From Candidatus Fibrimonadaceae bacterium (GTDB lineage: Bacteria > Fibrobacterota > Fibrobacteria > Fibrobacterales > Fibrobacteraceae): DNA of 64,000 bases. A program made the translations under genes and the position numbers. Of this stretch, positions 27,941 to 37,732 are shown piece by piece. Every line of letters starts with the position of its first letter. Position 1 is the stretch's first letter. The notes below the pieces were generated by a model, which did not search any database, was not told the origin of the DNA, and saw only the letters and a program-made list of their open reading frames with translations. The stretch covers positions 1 to 64,000 of the forward strand of contig JAITFP010000043.1 of the NCBI GenBank assembly GCA_031281275.1. Direction: 5' to 3'.

Positions 27941-29913
27941 AAAAAATAACTCTAATCGCAATAGCTTGCTTAAGCATAAATTCGTTTGCGCAGCAGTCTC
28001 AGCTTCCAACTTTAAGGGTAGCTACGAAAAACAATGCGACACCTGGATATACTACGCTCAATAACAATAACAGATTTTGCCCATCAGGTACCTATTCCGC
28101 AAACGTGATGCAACAAGATGCCAACGCAAGTACAAGTGGTGCTAACGCTTATAGTACAACCTATCTTGAGGCAACGGAGACTGAATTGAGCGGAGCGGCA
28201 GATTCTAGGCATAATTTCAAAAAAACATCGTCTGGTAAACCGAATGAGAGTGACTCTGTAAGGAGACGCGGGAATTCTACTGTTACTGTTAACAAAATAT
28301 CTTTCAGGCTTAAATTTGATAAAAGAACAGCAATGTTTGACAGACCCGCAGAAAAAAGCTGGGCGTTGCTCGCCAACTACTATGACCCCTCTTTAATGCA
28401 GAGTGCCATAGCCTTTTATCTCGGTCAAAAACTAAATCTTCAATTTACACCGCATGGCTACCATGTGAAATTGAACTTGGCAAACTCAAACAGAGGAGTT
28501 TACCTGCTCACTGAGCAAATTCAGAGAAGTGAGGCTAGTGTCAATATAGATAAGGAAGATGGATGGCTTGCAGAGTTTGACTATCATTGTGCCATCAGTG
28601 CAGATGATCAAAAGAGATTTTATCATACGGGTTCCAACAGATACAATATAAACGTAAAAATAAGGGAGCCAGATTTGGATGATTTGCCGCTAAATTCAAG
28701 CAGGCAACCAGATGGAACATGTTTAGACTTTGTTAAAAGCGACCTCAATGCGCTTTTAGACAAAATGAAAGAGAGCAGTTTTCCTAATAACGGCTATCGC
28801 GATTATATTGACCTTGACAGTTATGCAAAATATATAATGATTCAATTGTTTATGGATAATCAAGATTTCAACGGTCTTGTGAGCAGCAGTACTTTACTGG
28901 GTTCAAATTACGCTTATAAAAACAAAGGTGAAAAAATCAAAGCCGGTCCGCTTTGGGATCTTGACATAGCCTGCGGTTCTCCTTTGAATATGGGATTTGG
29001 TGGTTCTAGGCAATTTTTTAGTGATTACCAAGAGCAAATGGAGCCTCGCAACAACTTCTATAAAAGGCTTTGGGAAGACCCTGTATTCAGGTTCAAATAC
29101 AAAAAAATATGGAATGACAATAAGTCTATTTTCGAAAGTGTAAACAAAACTAATGGTGTTATAGATTCCCTAACTAACTTGATAGCAAGCGGTGTTGCTG
29201 GCAATGTTGGAGATGGCGTTAGCAATGTTACGGAGCAATCATATAGACAACATACTGCAAAATTTAAAACTTGGTGGGGGAATCGCATAAATTCTTTTGG
29301 AAACTACGTGAACGGCATGAGCAACGTAGCGAGTAGCGATGTTGCAGAATCAGCTCCAGCGGCAGTCCTTGTTAATAGCAAAAGGAATTGTAGAGAGGCA
29401 GTTAGCAGTAGCAGCAAACCAAGCAGTAGTAGTGTGTCGGTAAGCAGCAGCAGTAATACGAATAGCGGTTCTGTTACGTTAAGTTGCACGGGTCTTCAAT
29501 CAAGTGTTGAGAGGGGTGCTACTATAGTTGAACCAACTTTAACCTGCGACAATGGCAGCCAAGCAACTAATCCCAATTGGACTGGCCGCCCGCAACAAAA
29601 CAGTTCTTGGGCAGTAAGCGCAACCACTACCACCGCTAGCTATACCATAAGCGTAACTGCCTCATGCGGTTCATCTCAACTATCAGCAAACTGCGGCACA
29701 GTAGCGGTCGTTGATGGTTCTACACCAATAGCCAACACCATAGTCCTAGAAAATATGCCAAGCAACACAAAAATAGAAGTATATAATTTGCAAGGCAAGC
29801 GCATATATTCTGGCTATTCTGAAAATTCTGGGATTCTTAAAATTCCGGTTCAGACAAAAGGTATCTACATAATAAAAACAGCACATGGAACTCAACGCAT
29901 GGTGGTAAAATGA
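27937..29913 (+). CDS. CotH kinase family protein 3
   Basis: ATGA overlap with CotH2; AGPLWDLDIACG; SSSS linker; Ig-like module; GTQRMVVK tail. Confidence 0.88.
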   Translation: MKKITLIAIACLSINSFAQQSQLPTLRVATKNNATPGYTTLNNNNRFCPSGTYSANVMQQDANASTSGANAYSTTYLEATETELSGAADSRHNFKKTSSGKPNESDSVRRRGNSTVTVNKISFRLKFDKRTAMFDRPAEKSWALLANYYDPSLMQSAIAFYLGQKLNLQFTPHGYHVKLNLANSNRGVYLLTEQIQRSEASVNIDKEDGWLAEFDYHCAISADDQKRFYHTGSNRYNINVKIREPDLDDLPLNSSRQPDGTCLDFVKSDLNALLDKMKESSFPNNGYRDYIDLDSYAKYIMIQLFMDNQDFNGLVSSSTLLGSNYAYKNKGEKIKAGPLWDLDIACGSPLNMGFGGSRQFFSDYQEQMEPRNNFYKRLWEDPVFRFKYKKIWNDNKSIFESVNKTNGVIDSLTNLIASGVAGNVGDGVSNVTEQSYRQHTAKFKTWWGNRINSFGNYVNGMSNVASSDVAESAPAAVLVNSKRNCREAVSSSSKPSSSSVSVSSSSNTNSGSVTLSCTGLQSSVERGATIVEPTLTCDNGSQATNPNWTGRPQQNSSWAVSATTTTASYTISVTASCGSSQLSANCGTVAVVDGSTPIANTIVLENMPSNTKIEVYNLQGKRIYSGYSENSGILKIPVQTKGIYIIKTAHGTQRMVVK

Positions 29914-31883
29914 AAACTCTAATTGCAATAATCTCCCTCAGCGTTTTTGCGTTTGCCGCTCTCCCAGAGCTAAAGGTCAGCACCAAAAACAACGCAGCCA
30001 TAAACTCTCCTGCGGCAAATCTACTTACGTCAGCCCAGCAAACCGCCAACAACTGCCAAAACCATCTTATTTTTGTTCACACGTACGTTCCAGCAACAAC
30101 TATTACGCTTACCGGTGCGGCAAATTCAGGGCATAACTTTTCCGTGTCATCTGGCAGAGATTCCATTCGTGGGCGTGGTAATTCTACTTGGGCTGGGGAC
30201 AAAAAGCCTTACAGAATAAAATTTGATTCAGCCCAATCTGTTTTCGGGTCAAAAAAACACAAAAGCTGGGCACTACTTGCAAACTGGTACGACCAAACTT
30301 TTGCCCTAAACGCCGTTGGGTTTGAACTCGGAAAACGTATTGGAATTCCAGGCACTCCCAACCAGTACCTTGTGGATTTCTATTTAAACAATGAATACAA
30401 AGGAATTTACCAAATAACAGACATAGTCCATGTGAACAAAGGCAGGTTGGAAATAGACGAAAAAGAGGGCTGGCTTGTTGAGTTTGATTACCACTGTCCC
30501 AGCACCGCAGACGAAATTGATTTTGCCACCGATTACCCTAACACACCGTCTAGGGATTCCAAGCTGCACACATTCATAAAATCACCAGAAGATTTGCCAA
30601 AACTGTCCGATTACGATTTTGTGAAAAGAGACGTAAATAACCTTATGACCACTATGTTCAATAAATCGGGTTTCCCAAATAACGGCTACAGAGATTTGGT
30701 GGACTTGGAAAGTGTTGCTAAATACTTAATGCTAGAACAGTTCTTGGATAATTTTGATTTTAACAATAAATCAAATAATAGTGGTTTTCCGGCTTCAAAC
30801 TTTTTTCATAAAGAAGACAGCAGAAGCAAAATTAAGGCAGGACCTATATGGGACTTAGATTTGATAGCAGGAGTGGAATATGCCTCTTTCCCCACTCATT
30901 TTAAAACGGATAAAACCCCAGTGATGCCAAGACACGCATTTTACAAGAAATTTTTTGAAGATACCCTATTCTTGATTAAATTTAAAAAGGCTTGGATTAA
31001 ATATAAACCAGACATTGAGGCAATGAGCAAACAAAATGGTTTTATTGATTCTATAGCCAAAGCCGTGCAGGGTTCAGTGGTGAAGAATTTTGAGCTTCAA
31101 CTTGGCACAAACAAAACTTGCAATGACAATAATACCAATACTTGCAAACGCGGAGCAGGCGGATTTTCTGGTATGGCACCAATAGTGCTGGGAAATTTGC
31201 AGGCGTATCAGGCTAAGGTTGATACATTGAAAATCTGGTGGGGCAAAAGGGTTACCTTCTTTCAGCAAGAAATGGACAAATGGAATATTGACTTAAGCAA
31301 AGATGTTATAGATGAGCCTTCTAGTAGTAGTAGCAAACCGGCTGGTAGCAGCAGTAGTAATACAAATAGCGGTTCTGTTACGCTAACTTGCACAGGTCTT
31401 CAACAAAATGTTGAAAAAGGTGCCAACATAGCTGAACCCACTTTAACATGCAGCAATGACAGCCCTGCGACTAACCCAAGCTGGACTGGTCGCCCAGGAG
31501 GTAACAGTTCGTGGGCAGTGAGCGCAACCACTTCCACCCCAAGCTATACCATAGGCGTAACTGCCACCTGTGGTTCATCTTCGGGATTATCGGCATCTTG
31601 CGGCACAGTAGCAGTTGGCAGCGATCCAATCGATCCTGGTGACCCCACTCCAATAATAATAGGCAAAACCATAGTCCTAAAAAATCTGCCAAGCAACGCA
31701 AAAATAGAAGTATATAACCTGCAAGGAAAACTTATATACACATCATCGGGAAAATCCTTGAATCGGGAGAATCGGGGTTCAGACAATTTGAGAATTCCGG
31801 TTCAGACAAAAGGAATGTACATAATAAGAATCAAGCAGGGAAACTCAACGTCCACCTACCAAAATAGAGTCCACCTTAATTGA
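29910..31883 (+). CDS. CotH kinase family protein 4 (altered C-terminus)
   Basis: ATGA overlap with CotH3; SIRGRGNSTWAGDKKPYRIKF; AGPIWDLDLIAG; 39-bp convergent overlap with tldD. Confidence 0.88.
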   Translation: MKTLIAIISLSVFAFAALPELKVSTKNNAAINSPAANLLTSAQQTANNCQNHLIFVHTYVPATTITLTGAANSGHNFSVSSGRDSIRGRGNSTWAGDKKPYRIKFDSAQSVFGSKKHKSWALLANWYDQTFALNAVGFELGKRIGIPGTPNQYLVDFYLNNEYKGIYQITDIVHVNKGRLEIDEKEGWLVEFDYHCPSTADEIDFATDYPNTPSRDSKLHTFIKSPEDLPKLSDYDFVKRDVNNLMTTMFNKSGFPNNGYRDLVDLESVAKYLMLEQFLDNFDFNNKSNNSGFPASNFFHKEDSRSKIKAGPIWDLDLIAGVEYASFPTHFKTDKTPVMPRHAFYKKFFEDTLFLIKFKKAWIKYKPDIEAMSKQNGFIDSIAKAVQGSVVKNFELQLGTNKTCNDNNTNTCKRGAGGFSGMAPIVLGNLQAYQAKVDTLKIWWGKRVTFFQQEMDKWNIDLSKDVIDEPSSSSSKPAGSSSSNTNSGSVTLTCTGLQQNVEKGANIAEPTLTCSNDSPATNPSWTGRPGGNSSWAVSATTSTPSYTIGVTATCGSSSGLSASCGTVAVGSDPIDPGDPTPIIIGKTIVLKNLPSNAKIEVYNLQGKLIYTSSGKSLNRENRGSDNLRIPVQTKGMYIIRIKQGNSTSTYQNRVHLN

Positions 31884-33221
31884 AGGCTGCCCAACGGTAA
31901 CAGGAATGTGACCGGAGCTTGCTCCGCACATTCCAGCCGCGAGTTCAAGGTCATTCCCCACCATGCTTATTTTTGGCAGAATCTCGTGCCCAAGCCCGAT
32001 GAGCGTTGCTCCCCGAACCGCATTGCCTAATTTTCCGTTTTTAATTTCGTAGCCCTCTTCCACCGCAAAATTAAATTCCCCCGTTGCTGGATTAACAGAG
32101 CCGCCTGCCATTTTTGCTGCATAAAGCCCGTTATCAACGGTGGCTAACATATCTTGCAGGCTTGAATTGCCAGGTGCTATAAATGTATTTCTCATTCTGC
32201 TAACAGGAGCGTATTTATAAGATTCCCTTCTTGCACTACCAGTCAAGGGAAGTCCTAATTCTTTTGCCCCAACGCGGTCGCTCAAAAAGTTTTTCAAAAT
32301 TCCGTTTTCAATCAACACAGTTTTTTGAGTTGGGGTACCCTCATCGTCAATTTCAAGACTTCCCCAAACTCCGCTTAAAGTACCATCGTCAATGGCAGTT
32401 AGTACGTCTTGTGCAACTTTCTCTCCCAATTTTCCGCAAAAAGGGCTTGCCTGCCTACGCACGGATTCTGTTTCCAGAGGGTGCCCGCAAGCCTCGTGAA
32501 AAATAACCCCGCCAAAAGCGTTCCCCATAATAACGGGCATTTGTCCACCTTTTATATATGGAGCTTTTAACACTCTCAAAGCTCTTTCCGCGCAAGAAGC
32601 GGCGAGTTCTTTAACTTGCAAATTATCCAAAAATTCAAATCCGCCAAGCGCGCCCGGACCTTCGTGAGCCGATGCGCGTTCCGAATTTTCCCCTGCGGTT
32701 ACGTTTACGGAAAATCTAGTTCTGGTTCTATTGTCGCAAACTTGCAAGCCGCTACTGTTCCATATTTTTATTTTTTGCTCGGCATCTGCAATGGAGGCTT
32801 CTACCTGCACAATTTTTGAATCCATTCTCGCCGCTTTATTTGCCGTAAACAGAAAATCTTTTTTATATTCCTGCCCCAATTTGCGAGGGTCTTTGAAATG
32901 ATCTTTTATGTAAGATACATAACTTTGCTCCTTGCCAAACTGAAAATTCGCCTCTCCTTTTTTATTTTTTGAGAGAGATAAATTCTTGGCTATGTTCATA
33001 AGCGCTTTTTCTGAATCATCGCTTGTGAAGCCGTAAAGAACCTCTGTTCCATATAACATCCTAATTCCAATTCCATAAATTATGGAAGCAGAAGCACCTT
33101 CTATTGCATTGTCTTTGAGTGCCAAATGCGATTTTCTCGTTTCTTCTTCATAAATCTCGGCAAAATCTGCCCCAGCTTCAAGGCAAAAGTCCAGAATTTT
33201 CTTTGGTATGGATTGGTGCAT
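31845..33221 (-). CDS. tldD: TldD family metalloprotease
   Basis: GGVIFHEACGHPLETE (HExxxH), GAKELGLPLTGSARRESYKYAPVSRMRNTFI. Confidence 0.92.
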   Translation of the reverse strand: MHQSIPKKILDFCLEAGADFAEIYEEETRKSHLALKDNAIEGASASIIYGIGIRMLYGTEVLYGFTSDDSEKALMNIAKNLSLSKNKKGEANFQFGKEQSYVSYIKDHFKDPRKLGQEYKKDFLFTANKAARMDSKIVQVEASIADAEQKIKIWNSSGLQVCDNRTRTRFSVNVTAGENSERASAHEGPGALGGFEFLDNLQVKELAASCAERALRVLKAPYIKGGQMPVIMGNAFGGVIFHEACGHPLETESVRRQASPFCGKLGEKVAQDVLTAIDDGTLSGVWGSLEIDDEGTPTQKTVLIENGILKNFLSDRVGAKELGLPLTGSARRESYKYAPVSRMRNTFIAPGNSSLQDMLATVDNGLYAAKMAGGSVNPATGEFNFAVEEGYEIKNGKLGNAVRGATLIGLGHEILPKISMVGNDLELAAGMCGASSGHIPVTVGQPSIKVDSILVGGR

Positions 33222-33257
33222 AAGGGGAATTTAGAAAAATTTTCTACATTCCTCGTA

Positions 33258-34562
33258 ATGAATTTAATGCGTTCTATTTCGGGTATTCGCGGCATTGTTG
33301 GGAAAACTCTCACTCCGCAAACGGTGATAAACCACACAAAGGCTTTTTTGGATTTGCTAAAAGCAAAAAAAATAGTCATAGGCAGGGATTCTCGCCCAAC
33401 AGGGGTCAATATAGCCGAAATAGTTTGCGGAGTTTGCAGTTTGTACGGTGTTGAAGTTGTGGATGCCGGGCTTGCCACCACTCCAACGGTGGAGCTTTTG
33501 GTTGAGCAGTTCAAAGCCGATGGCGGAATAATAGTGACCGCAAGCCATAACCCAATTGAATGGAACGCCTTGAAGTTTTTAAACAGCAGGGGAATGTTTT
33601 TAGGTCCAAACGAGGTAAAAAAACTCTTTGCAAAAGCGGATGCCTTTGGGAAAAAAGAGAGCATATTGAATGGCAATGAAATGCACATAAAAGCGACCAT
33701 TGCCCTACCTTATGTGGATGTTCCAAAAATAAAGGAGCGCAAATTCAAAGTTGCCATAGATGCCGTGAATGGAGCTGGTTCTTTTGTTTTGCCAAAATTA
33801 TTGGAATCACTTGGCTGCGATGTTGTTAAAGTTCACTGCGAACCGAATGGGGTTTTCCCAAGGGGTGCAGAGCCTCTGCAAGAGAATTTGAGCTATTTGA
33901 GCAAGGTAGTTAAAGAGAATAACTGCGATATAGGTTTTGCATTAGACCCAGATGCAGACCGCTGCGCCATAGTTGACGAAAGAGGAGAACCTATTGGCGA
34001 GGAATACACTTTGGCAATAGCGGCAGAAACGGTTTTGGAAAGAGAGGCAAAGCCCCTTTCCATAAATTTGTCCACATCCAGAATGTGCGAAGATTTGGCA
34101 GAGAAATTTGGGACAAAGTGCTACCGAGCCGCCGTGGGCGAAATAAATGTCAGTTTGGATATGATTGAGCACCACTGCGTAGTTGGCGGCGAGGGCAATG
34201 GGGGAGTTATTCTGCCCGCTTTGCACTATGGGCGTGATTCCTTGGTTTCTGCCGCTTTGGTTTTGGATTTGCTTTCAAGGCAGGGTATCAAAGTTTCGGA
34301 CTGGGTTAAAAGCCACCCTTCTTATGCAATGCTCAAAAAGAAATTTGAAATAAAAAATCCTGTTTCTGAGGCTATGGAAAAGGCAGAAAAAGCCTTTGCA
34401 GATTGGAAAGCAGACAAGAGAGATGGCTTGTGGCTTGGCAAGGAAAAAAGCTTTGTGCATTTGAGAGCCTCCAACACAGAGCCTGTGATTAGGATAATCG
34501 CCGAAGCCCCCACGGTAGATGAGGCAGAAATGCTGTGCTCTAAAATAGAGGAATTATTATAA
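33258..34562 (+). CDS. glmM: Phosphoglucosamine/phosphohexose mutase
   Basis: TASHNPIEWNALKF, DPDADRCAIVDERGEPIGEEY, GEGNGGVI; start at MNLMRSISG (33258). Confidence 0.82.
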   Translation: MNLMRSISGIRGIVGKTLTPQTVINHTKAFLDLLKAKKIVIGRDSRPTGVNIAEIVCGVCSLYGVEVVDAGLATTPTVELLVEQFKADGGIIVTASHNPIEWNALKFLNSRGMFLGPNEVKKLFAKADAFGKKESILNGNEMHIKATIALPYVDVPKIKERKFKVAIDAVNGAGSFVLPKLLESLGCDVVKVHCEPNGVFPRGAEPLQENLSYLSKVVKENNCDIGFALDPDADRCAIVDERGEPIGEEYTLAIAAETVLEREAKPLSINLSTSRMCEDLAEKFGTKCYRAAVGEINVSLDMIEHHCVVGGEGNGGVILPALHYGRDSLVSAALVLDLLSRQGIKVSDWVKSHPSYAMLKKKFEIKNPVSEAMEKAEKAFADWKADKRDGLWLGKEKSFVHLRASNTEPVIRIIAEAPTVDEAEMLCSKIEELL

Positions 34563-34575
34563 TAAACGCCACTCC

Positions 34576-34776
34576 CTAAGATTTATCAATGCCATATACC
34601 AAGAAGTCTATCTCATCTTGTTTCTTTCCGGCTTTTAAAAGTGCTCGCGCAAATTCCGCTTGTACAGCAGATTTGGAGAGTTTGTTGCCAGCTTCATCCA
34701 CAGGACCGCTTGCAAACTTCTGATTGATCATATCCTGTACCTTGGAATTGTCTATACCGTCTCTGCTTACAGCCAT
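34576..34776 (-). CDS. Small hypothetical protein
   Basis: 66 aa ORF; start shares an A with the upstream stop (TAATG). Confidence 0.5.
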   Translation of the reverse strand: MAVSRDGIDNSKVQDMINQKFASGPVDEAGNKLSKSAVQAEFARALLKAGKKQDEIDFLVYGIDKS

Positions 34777-35201
34777 TACGCACCCCCATTGGTTACAGGG
34801 TAGCGTTCTATATAATTCTTAGCTATTGTAAGTACTTCGAGAATGGTTATAGCAGTACTTCCTTTTTTTTCTTTCTCTGCTTGGCATATTTTAGTTACTG
34901 CGTTTTTTGCTACTGGGTCTGCGATAACGTTGTTTTCAATCAGTTTTTCTACGCTTAATTTTCGTAAAAGCCCAATTTCTTGTGTAGGGTACCACATTAT
35001 ATTTCCATAACCGTCTTGCCTATTTGCTACATCAATTACCCCTATTTCAGCAAGACCATCAATTACAAGACCTTTGTTTTGCGAATCCAATATTATTGTA
35101 ATTCTTTTTGTGACTTTGCCTGGTTCTAGATGTTCGTCAAAAAGAACTAAAACATTCTCTGCGGGAACACTCTTTTCGAGTAATTCCTTCGTAGGAGGCA
35201 T
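34776..35201 (-). CDS. Hypothetical protein (start at MPPTKELLEK; ORF open to 35255)
   Basis: Coherent ORF coupled with downstream small ORF. Confidence 0.55.
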   Translation of the reverse strand: MPPTKELLEKSVPAENVLVLFDEHLEPGKVTKRITIILDSQNKGLVIDGLAEIGVIDVANRQDGYGNIMWYPTQEIGLLRKLSVEKLIENNVIADPVAKNAVTKICQAEKEKKGSTAITILEVLTIAKNYIERYPVTNGGA

Positions 35202-35267
35202 GAATGCGGTTCTTTTCTTCAATTTATTAAACCTTCCATCTAAAGTGTAACACAAAAAAATTTCAAA

Positions 35268-35297
35268 ATATGGGAATTATATCCTTAATTCCCATAT
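35268..35297. repeat. Perfect 12-bp inverted repeat ATATGGGAATTA-tatcct-TAATTCCCATAT
   Basis: Direct reading; lies just upstream of the 34776-35255 operon. Confidence 0.85.
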
Positions 35298-35482
35298 AAA
35301 TCAAAGTTTTATTTTTTTAGAATACTAAAAAGTTATGCCATAACAATATCTCCTGCAAGAATTTGCTTAAAAAAAACACCAGAATAGCGACAAAAGACAG
35401 CTATTTTCATAAAAAACCTCTAATTTAAAGACCAACTTTCTTACGGTGCAAAAAATATGCCATTTTTTTTGACATTTACCCC

Positions 35483-35511
35483 TTGACAAACCAAAGAGAA
35501 TTTTCTATATT
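35483..35511 (+). promoter_or_regulatory. Consensus promoter for glnN: TTGACA-17nt-TATATT
   Basis: TTGACA 35483-35488, TATATT 35506-35511. Confidence 0.8.
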
Positions 35512-35547
35512 TGGCTTAGGTGATCTGCATAAGCAGGTTGCAGCACA

Positions 35548-35614
35548 CAAAGGCGTGTGTTTTTTCCTGTTACCTAATCGCAATGGGGGAAAGCGCACGC
35601 CTTTTTATTTAAGG
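35548..35614 (+). promoter_or_regulatory. Attenuator-like leader of glnN with two mutually exclusive hairpins
   Basis: CACACaaaggcGTGTG versus AAAGGCGTGTG...CGCACGCCTTTTTATTT in the ~105-nt leader. Confidence 0.5.
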
Positions 35615-35621
35615 AGAAACT

Positions 35622-37715
35622 ATGAAAGATATTCAAGATCTTTTCGGAAGCTGCGTTTTCAACGATGCAGTTATGCAAACTAGGTTACCCAAGGATATTT
35701 ACAAGGCAATGAAAAAAATAATCTCTGAGGGTTCGCAATTAAGCCCTGAGGTTGCCAATGTGGTTGCAAATGCCATGAAAGATTGGGCTGTGGAAAAAGG
35801 TGCCACGCACTTTACCCATTGGTTCCAGCCTATGACCAGCATCACAGCCGAAAAGCACGATAGCTTTATTTCTCCCTCCGGCAACGGAAAAGTCATTATG
35901 GAGTTTTCGGGCAAAGAACTTGTTCGCGGAGAGCCAGATGCCTCCAGCTTTCCTTCGGGCGGGCTTCGCGCCACCTTTGAGGCAAGGGGATATACCGTTT
36001 GGGACGTAACCTCTTATGCCTTTATAAAAGATGGAACGCTCTGCATTCCCACCGCATTTTGTTCTTATGGTGGCGAGGCTCTTGATAAAAAAACCCCGCT
36101 TTTGCGCTCAATGGAGGCTTTGGATAAGCAGGCAATGCGCATTTTAAGGCTTTTTGGCAATACAACTGCCCAGAGAGTTATAACAACCGTTGGTCCAGAA
36201 CAGGAATATTTCCTTATTGACAAAGAAATGTACTTAAAACGCCCAGATTTAATTTATACTGGCAGAACCTTGTTTGGTTCACGTCCGCCAAAAGGGCAAG
36301 AACTAGAAGACCATTATTTTGGTAGCTTAAAACCCAGAGTTTCTGCATTTATGAAGGAATTAGATGAAGAACTTTGGAAACTTGGCGTTTATGCCAAAAC
36401 CAAGCACAACGAGGTTGCTCCTGCCCAGCACGAGCTTGCTCCCATTTTCTCCACAACCAATATTGCCACAGACCACAACCAGATAACAATGGAAATTATG
36501 AAAAGCATAGCCGACAAGCACGGCTTGGCCTGCCTGCTCCACGAAAAACCTTTTGCAGGCATAAATGGCAGCGGCAAGCACAATAACTGGTCTATTTCCA
36601 CCGACACAGGCATAAATCTATTGGAACCAGGCGAAACTCCTTACGAAAACGCTCAATTCTTGTTATTCTTGGTTGCAGTGATCAAAGCGGTTGACAGATA
36701 TCAAGATTTGCTGAGAATTTCAGCGGCAAGTGCAGGAAACGACCACAGACTTGGTGCAAACGAAGCTCCCCCAGCAATAATATCCATATTCCTCGGAGAC
36801 GAACTTACAGCAATTTTAGAAGCACTTGAAGCTGGCACGGAATATAAAGGCAAGGGAAAACACCAAATGGAAATAGGCGTTACAACATTGCCCAGTTTCC
36901 CAAAAGATTCAACCGACCGCAATCGCACCTCGCCTTTTGCATTTACTGGCAATAAATTTGAATTCCGCATGTTGGGTTCGGCATTTTCCATTGCAGGACC
37001 AAACTTTGTGCTGAACACAGTGGTTGCAGAAATTTTGAGGGAATTTGCAGATGAGCTTGAAAAATCCAAAAACTTCAAAAAAGATATGGCAAAACTTGTG
37101 AAAGATACTTTCCACGAGCATAAGCGGATTGTCTTCAATGGCAACAATTACTCCAATGAATGGGTAACAGAAGCAAATAATCGCGGATTGTCAAACTTAA
37201 AAAACACCGTTGAAGCATTGCCTACTTTTATTTCCAAAAAGAGCGTTGAATTGTTCACGCATCACCGTGTTCTCACCAAGCAAGAAATTCATTCCCGCTA
37301 TGATATTCTTATGGAAGGCTATTGCAAAGTCATTCACATAGAAGCTCTAACAATAGTGGATATGGTTAAGGGAGAAATTATTTCTGCTTGCATAGATTAC
37401 CAAAGCGAATTGGCAAATCTTTTGAACCAGAAAAGAGCAGCCGGCGGTCACTACGATATTTCGCTTGAATCGCATTTGCTAGACAGAATTTCTAAATTAT
37501 CTGCCGCTTTGCTAAAAAAGCTGAATGTTTTGGAAAGTGCAATTTTGGAAACCAAAGAAGAGAGAGCGGTTCTTGCCCAAGCAACTTTCTACAGAGACAA
37601 GGTTTTCACAGCCATATCTGAACTGCGGCTTGTTGTTGACGAGCTTGAAACATTAGTTGCAAGAAAACATTGGCCCTTCCCAACTTATGCGGAACTGCTT
37701 TACAGTGTAATTTAA
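35622..37715 (+). CDS. glnN: Glutamine synthetase type III
   Basis: [60 protein letters not shown]. Confidence 0.95.
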   Translation: MKDIQDLFGSCVFNDAVMQTRLPKDIYKAMKKIISEGSQLSPEVANVVANAMKDWAVEKGATHFTHWFQPMTSITAEKHDSFISPSGNGKVIMEFSGKELVRGEPDASSFPSGGLRATFEARGYTVWDVTSYAFIKDGTLCIPTAFCSYGGEALDKKTPLLRSMEALDKQAMRILRLFGNTTAQRVITTVGPEQEYFLIDKEMYLKRPDLIYTGRTLFGSRPPKGQELEDHYFGSLKPRVSAFMKELDEELWKLGVYAKTKHNEVAPAQHELAPIFSTTNIATDHNQITMEIMKSIADKHGLACLLHEKPFAGINGSGKHNNWSISTDTGINLLEPGETPYENAQFLLFLVAVIKAVDRYQDLLRISAASAGNDHRLGANEAPPAIISIFLGDELTAILEALEAGTEYKGKGKHQMEIGVTTLPSFPKDSTDRNRTSPFAFTGNKFEFRMLGSAFSIAGPNFVLNTVVAEILREFADELEKSKNFKKDMAKLVKDTFHEHKRIVFNGNNYSNEWVTEANNRGLSNLKNTVEALPTFISKKSVELFTHHRVLTKQEIHSRYDILMEGYCKVIHIEALTIVDMVKGEIISACIDYQSELANLLNQKRAAGGHYDISLESHLLDRISKLSAALLKKLNVLESAILETKEERAVLAQATFYRDKVFTAISELRLVVDELETLVARKHWPFPTYAELLYSVI

Positions 37716-37732
37716 CCCAGGAGGAATAACAA

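Noticed and set aside
24250-31883. CotH tandem array as a mobile element
   Set aside because: Long-range similarity is explained by four paralogous genes; no transposase or terminal repeats seen.
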